Below, piece by piece: positions 59,928 to 64,000 of a stretch of DNA of 64,000 nt (its first letter is position 1; each line of letters begins with the position of its first letter). The notes below the pieces were generated by a model, which was not told the DNA's origin, did not search any database, and saw nothing but the letters and a program-made list of their open reading frames with translations. The stretch is from assembly GCF_900108505.1 (NCBI RefSeq), contig NZ_FNWU01000007.1, positions 1 to 64,000 of the forward strand, given 5' to 3'. This DNA is from Halopenitus malekzadehii. GTDB taxonomy: Archaea; Halobacteriota; Halobacteria; Halobacteriales; Haloferacaceae. The position numbers and the translations under genes are program-made.

Positions 59928-60394
59928 GGTGTCTACAGAGATTCAGCGAGAGTGCCGCGGGGTTTGCTTCCTCGGTATTTCACGCAAGACGTTGACGTCT
60001 GGGGGCGTTCAGTATGTGGATTGACCTTCGGTATTTGTGATTATCCTCTATGGAAATGTAACCAATCGGTGCCCGGCCATCCTGATGGTAGCTTAAGTAG
60101 TCAACAAGCCGTGACAGATTGAGCTGAAATCACTCAGTAGTAACTGCCAAGATACGCAGTTCTCCGTTGCCGTGATCCTCAATACTTCGATCGACACCAA
60201 TATTTTCAAGTTTTACTTCAAATGCCCGTTGGGATATGTCCGTTCCCGCTTCACACACACCAAGTCGATTCAGTTGAGATTACCTCTGTGGCGGCCGAAT
60301 ATAGAGCATCCGACCACACGACTACCTTATTCCTACTTAACACGGCTCACCGCAGTCAAATATTTATTATACACTAGATACTCAACCCGTAATC
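59928..60394. other. Gene-free stretch right of the origin
   Basis: No supported gene or repeat over about 470 bp. The last 60 bp before 60395 are AT-rich (AAATATTTATTATACACT) and probably hold the promoter of the GIY-YIG gene. Confidence 0.4.
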
Positions 60395-60919
60395 GTGGAT
60401 CTTAGCTCAATCCCAACCGATCCAGGTGTTTATTGTATGTTTGACCTAGACGATACGCCAGCATACGCGGGTCAAACTAGTAACCTTCGCAACCGACTAC
60501 GCCAACATTTCGTTCGCCAAGATTCGAGTGTCTCAAGCTATGGCCGACTCGATCCCTGGGACATTGCTACAGTCGCTTGGTGGATCACGGACCAGACTGA
60601 CCGCGCAGAACAAAAGTTGCTAGCCGATTTCGAACCGTATCTGAACTTTGCGGATGGGAACAATATCACGGTTCAGATAGATACGATCGATACTGGAACA
60701 CCAAATGGTACTTTCGCACTTATGTCTAAGGATGAGCAATCGTTCCGCCGTCAGCCCTACAATCGCGTCAAGCAAAAGATCGAGCATATCAATCGAATGG
60801 TAGACAAGATTAAATATGCAAATCACAGCGACGATACTCGGCGAACTCTGTACGAACACAAAAGGATCTTAGAGCAGAACCTTGAGGAATTTCTTGGAGT
60901 TGAGGAATCTGACAACTAA
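60395..60919 (+). CDS. GIY-YIG nuclease domain protein
   Basis: 174 residues from the GTG at 60395. DPGVYCMFDLDDTPAYAGQTSNLRNRLRQHF is the GIY-YIG core (here GVY and YAG) with the catalytic Arg in NLRNRLRQH, and AEQKLLADFEPYLN carries the catalytic Glu. The C-terminal 80 residues are helical and charged. Stand-alone GIY-YIG proteins act in repair, restriction or mobility. Near a TGT-like gene it might belong to a DNA-modification or defence set, which is speculative. Confidence 0.82.
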   Translation: MDLSSIPTDPGVYCMFDLDDTPAYAGQTSNLRNRLRQHFVRQDSSVSSYGRLDPWDIATVAWWITDQTDRAEQKLLADFEPYLNFADGNNITVQIDTIDTGTPNGTFALMSKDEQSFRRQPYNRVKQKIEHINRMVDKIKYANHSDDTRRTLYEHKRILEQNLEEFLGVEESDN

Positions 60920-61302
60920 AAGTGGGATCTATTTTTTGAGAATCTATATTTTATTTAGTTTAACCAAGAGGCTCGAGTTCTTCTCCTGTGCTTGTCTAAG
61001 TGTATTGGGCTGCATTATTCAGAGGCTTAATGTTCGTTTGAGGTTCCAGTGATTTCTCCTAGTATAGACTCTCGAAATGTTTGAACATACTTTGTTGAAT
61101 CCGATGAATGCGTCGAGATTATTGTTTGACGTTGAAGACGGCGGCACGTCAACACCGTTCACAGAATTCGCGATACCACCTACGAAGATGGACCGTCTAA
61201 ATTGATGCTTGATAGACGGAAATGGAAGCAACACAGATTACGTGTCAGCCGGAAAGAGGTAATGAGAATACGTTTATTTAAATCGATCGCTTTACACGAT
61301 TT
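60920..61302. other. Gene-free stretch
   Basis: I see no gene, repeat or IS end here. AT content is raised. It separates the GIY-YIG gene from the convergent hypothetical gene and may hold terminators for both. Confidence 0.4.
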
Positions 61303-61773
61303 TTACTCTAATTCCCCCTCATCATACAGGGACTTCATATCCTCCCACCATTCATCCAGAATTATTTCTGGACGCATATTCCCGTCTAAATACTCAGTAG
61401 CCCATTCGGCTGCATCTACTCTATTGAGGTCGTACACCTTCTTTTCCGTCAGCTTTCCACCATCAGTAGAAATGTCTGATTCTAAAAGCTCATAGAAGGT
61501 TTTATTCTTAATTTTTTTCCCGAGAGAGCCATTCTCGGACATCTTCTGGAGATCGTTGCTATGGAATAGCTCGTCTTTGTAGTAGTAATCTGAACCCTCG
61601 GCGAAGGTACCATCAATATGTCCTATCTTCCAGTCAACTCGACGATTTCCTTCCATCACAGTCTGAACAGCGTAGACAGTTCCTTTACCCTTATGAGAAA
61701 CATTGGTATTGATCTCAGTTTGGATCTCCTCGGTCTTTGATTCGTCTTGATCGTCGGTCGGCAGTTCTGTCAT
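61303..61773 (-). CDS. Hypothetical protein
   Basis: 156 residues, charged, with a central beta-rich part (GKGTVYAVQTVMEGNRRVDWKIGHIDG) and a helical C-terminus (AAEWATEYLDGNMRPEIILDEWWEDMKSLYDEGELE). No motif I recognise. It lies 304 bp downstream of the TGT-like gene on the same strand. Low GC suggests recent transfer. Confidence 0.6.
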   Translation of the reverse strand: MTELPTDDQDESKTEEIQTEINTNVSHKGKGTVYAVQTVMEGNRRVDWKIGHIDGTFAEGSDYYYKDELFHSNDLQKMSENGSLGKKIKNKTFYELLESDISTDGGKLTEKKVYDLNRVDAAEWATEYLDGNMRPEIILDEWWEDMKSLYDEGELE

Positions 61774-62077
61774 ACTAACTTGGATTGGCAGATAGGTAAT
61801 AATACTTGTTGCACTATATGGACGCTTGTTCCAGCTTTTAATTCATCAAACCGCGGATAAACAAAATTTTGAATCAACAGCTCAATTGAAATCCTCAATA
61901 GTTGATAGTCTTCTACACCCTCGATTGCTGAGAAGGAACAGATGCTATATTATTTTAGCATCCTTGCGAAGTGTGGATCTGATTCAAGTAACCTTGAACT
62001 GCCGGAGAGCAATTGGCGATTGGATCAACCGATATGATATATTAGAGCCTCGAAGATATCAATAATGGGCCCAGCGA
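61774..62077. other. Gene-free stretch
   Basis: About 300 bp between two minus-strand genes with no recognisable feature. It is AT-rich and likely holds the promoter of the hypothetical gene at 61303-61773. Confidence 0.4.
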
Positions 62078-64000
62078 TTACTGGGGTGGTGTCGATGGGA
62101 GCACGTCATTTAGGTGCTCAGATAGCTCTTCAAGATTAGTTGCTCTGAAGTGTTCAGTGAGCGCGCGCATTTTCGGATCTTTTGGAAGGACAACGCCATT
62201 TCCGTACTCGGAGAACGCTTGCTCTATTATGGTGCGGTAGGTTTTGCTGGTCGCATAGCCAACAATGGCATCGAACTGTGAGCCGTATTCCTCGAGGTAG
62301 GAGACCAAACGGTCCGCGACGAGTTGTTTGCGCTGTTTCTCAGCGTTTGTCAGCACGTACTCGTATGATTTAATCTGCGAGAGACTCTCGTACTGCTCGG
62401 GTACGGGGCCGTACATACCGGAGACAGTTACTTTGTGAATCTTACTGCTCCACTCAGCGGTTGCGTCTGCCACGACACGGTGTGTTCGGGAATTAGAATA
62501 CGGCTTAGTTTGGCTACACGGGAGAACGAGTAGTACGCGCTCATCACCGACCTGGTAGTCCTTCCGTTGAAGAATGTTGAAGTCTTCCGGTGTGTGTTCA
62601 AGCGAGATCTCTTGGTCATCGACTGGAATATCCAAATCAAGCCGTTCCTGCTCTGCATCACTTTGATCGGCGGTTAGTCGATTGTAGCCGCGCTCACGGA
62701 GCTGCTGTGCCAATTCACGGTCTCGGACTGTTGCCCGTTTTAATGCCCGCTTGATGTTCCCCACATCGTTGCGAGCCATCTTGGCAACGTATTCAAGCAA
62801 CTTGCCGTCACCGTCGTTGATCAGCTCCCGCACATAATTCATTTCATCTTGGTAAACACAGAAGTTATGATAACTCATTAGTGCATAAAAATCGCTCTTC
62901 ATATACTTTCCATCTGGATCATACGACTCGCTGTCGTACATCGTGACCTGTAGTTGCTCGAAACCTATCCGCCGTAGATGCTCACATGCGGGACATTGAC
63001 AGCCCCAGTCGTCGGGAATCTGATCCGCAGTGAATTTCGACCAGTCCGCTACCCATCGTGCGTCGGCTGTCCGGTCGACATCGACACCAAAATCACCCAA
63101 GTCGTGTGTCGAAGCGTTCGGATTCCGGACGAATTTCTCATCTGAAACTCCAATCTCTCGATTGATGAATTTCTTGAACTGTGCTGCTTGCATATAGCTT
63201 GACGAGTCAAATGAATCCGCGCCAAGAAGCGTCAGGAGCGCCGTGAACTTCCCACTAATCCCGAATAAATGAAGCCCGAGATCATTTTTTCTATCCGCAG
63301 GAATCGCATCCTTCGCACCTTGCACGATGTCAACCAGCATTTCGACGTTCGTTCGGAGTGGGACGAGTGACCCGATTGCAAATCCCTCAAATGACTTGTC
63401 AATGTGCGTCGCACGGTCAAGGAATGTCCCAACGTACCAATTGATCGTTTCGTAGTCGTGACCATGAATAGCGACATATACCGCGGGCGGATCTGACTGA
63501 TCCTCCAAGAGTTCAAGACAGCGTATGGCGCTGTCAATACTGTCTTCCATTCGTTGAGTCGTCTCCTCATCGTTCAGATTCGGTGGGATCGGGTAGTCTA
63601 GGGTAGCGATAATGTCAGCGCCATAATCGAGCTGTAAGTCTAGAATACTCTCTGGATTCGTGTAGATGGCCCACTCATTGTCATCGCCTCCCTCCGTTGG
63701 CGGGTCACCGAACGTGTCGGAGTTTAGAAGCTTGAATCCGCCTGAGTCTACAAACAACGGCTTGGTGAAATTCTCCGGCTGTGAGTGATACGGCTTGACC
63801 GGTTTATGATCAGTGAAGTGATTATGGATCGGTTTCGAGCGCCAGTTCTCAAGCGATTCGGGAGTGATATTGAAATCCAAAAAACTCATCGCTTGGAACA
63901 TCGCACCTTGAAACTCGGGTTCTCCGAAGAGATGATTCCTCAATCGACTCCAAATTCCGCCGGACTTTTCGTTGGGTCCACCGATGAAATTGACTACGGG
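62078..64000 (-). CDS. TGT-like transglycosylase with ArcS/DUF5591-like domain (partial, DpdA candidate)
   Basis: At least 640 residues; the frame is open to the right edge, so the start lies outside. Numbered from the codon at 63943, the TGT parts are FVDSGGFKLL (Asp66), IATLDYP (Asp116), GADSFDSSSY (likely nucleophile Asp246) and the zinc site C-x-C-x2-C (315, 317, 320) with His359 a possible fourth ligand. The C-terminus LLVLPCSQTKPYS to KTYRTIIEQAF resembles the ArcS/DUF5591 domain. TGT enzymes swap guanine for preQ0; DpdA relatives do so in DNA. An archaeosine-type tRNA role is the alternative. Very different from housekeeping ArcTGT in spacing. Confidence 0.8.
   Translation of the reverse strand, partial: PVVNFIGGPNEKSGGIWSRLRNHLFGEPEFQGAMFQAMSFLDFNITPESLENWRSKPIHNHFTDHKPVKPYHSQPENFTKPLFVDSGGFKLLNSDTFGDPPTEGGDDNEWAIYTNPESILDLQLDYGADIIATLDYPIPPNLNDEETTQRMEDSIDSAIRCLELLEDQSDPPAVYVAIHGHDYETINWYVGTFLDRATHIDKSFEGFAIGSLVPLRTNVEMLVDIVQGAKDAIPADRKNDLGLHLFGISGKFTALLTLLGADSFDSSSYMQAAQFKKFINREIGVSDEKFVRNPNASTHDLGDFGVDVDRTADARWVADWSKFTADQIPDDWGCQCPACEHLRRIGFEQLQVTMYDSESYDPDGKYMKSDFYALMSYHNFCVYQDEMNYVRELINDGDGKLLEYVAKMARNDVGNIKRALKRATVRDRELAQQLRERGYNRLTADQSDAEQERLDLDIPVDDQEISLEHTPEDFNILQRKDYQVGDERVLLVLPCSQTKPYSNSRTHRVVADATAEWSSKIHKVTVSGMYGPVPEQYESLSQIKSYEYVLTNAEKQRKQLVADRLVSYLEEYGSQFDAIVGYATSKTYRTIIEQAFSEYGNGVVLPKDPKMRALTEHFRATNLEELSEHLNDVLPSTPPQ

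Noticed and set aside
61019-61234. A 71-residue minus-strand frame
   Set aside because: Composition and lack of motif suggest chance; no start signal or conserved neighbour.

Overview
The window reads as haloarchaeal (class Halobacteria) DNA: the proteins are strongly acidic, there is an archaeal TFB, an archaeal Orc1/Cdc6 initiator, many families known mainly from haloarchaea (HalOD1, DUF7521, DUF7535, DUF7123, DUF7546, TRASH-type regulators), and several likely leaderless promoters with a TATA box about 30 nt before the start codon. A ParA cassette, an Orc1/Cdc6 gene inside a large array of origin repeats, and much insertion-sequence debris suggest a plasmid, megaplasmid or plasmid-derived accessory region. 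I cannot name the genus.

Layout. 0-11 kb: transposon debris, an MFS transporter, flavin oxidoreductases, then two HxlR regulators, each next to a paralogue of a translation factor (EF-1alpha; SUI1/aIF1-like). Neither paralogue contains a single cysteine. The second HxlR is divergent from an SDR-DoxX-VOC operon. 11-16 kb: broken genes (MFS, halocyanin, histidine kinase) around an intact TFB paralogue and a wHTH/DUF7521 pair. 16-43 kb: a metal-homeostasis island with four P1B-type ATPases (CPH CopB-like, CPC CopA-like, an unusual CPG type, a CPC Zn/Cd type), three small HMA proteins, a Lrp-TRASH copper regulator, a permease with two YHS/TRASH domains, a membrane-bound regulator with a Met-rich loop, a Met/His-rich secreted protein and several other regulators. 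A full-length aconitase, a likely target of copper damage, sits in the middle.

43.5-49 kb: one intact DDE transposon, a transposase remnant, and an orphan protein made of a degenerate Mrr-like nuclease domain plus two copies of a beta-rich domain. 49-60 kb: plasmid maintenance. This holds a ParA gene preceded by four TTCATT hexamers at exact 13-bp spacing, its small acidic partner, a DUF1998 helicase plus DEDD nuclease pair resembling the bacterial MrfA/MrfB repair system, a formamidase-like enzyme, and an origin of replication with about a dozen ORB-like repeats facing away from an AT-rich element. 60-64 kb: a GIY-YIG nuclease, a hypothetical protein, and a gene running off the right end that joins a TGT-like transglycosylase to an ArcS/DUF5591-like domain. 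It is a candidate for 7-deazaguanine modification of DNA or tRNA.

The common theme is survival of thiophilic stress (copper, zinc-group metals, electrophiles): metal export and sensing, redox enzymes, apparently thiol-free replacements for translation factors, a spare aconitase and DNA-damage repair, all on a self-maintaining replicon. The first and last links are inference; the gene identities rest on motifs described in each entry.
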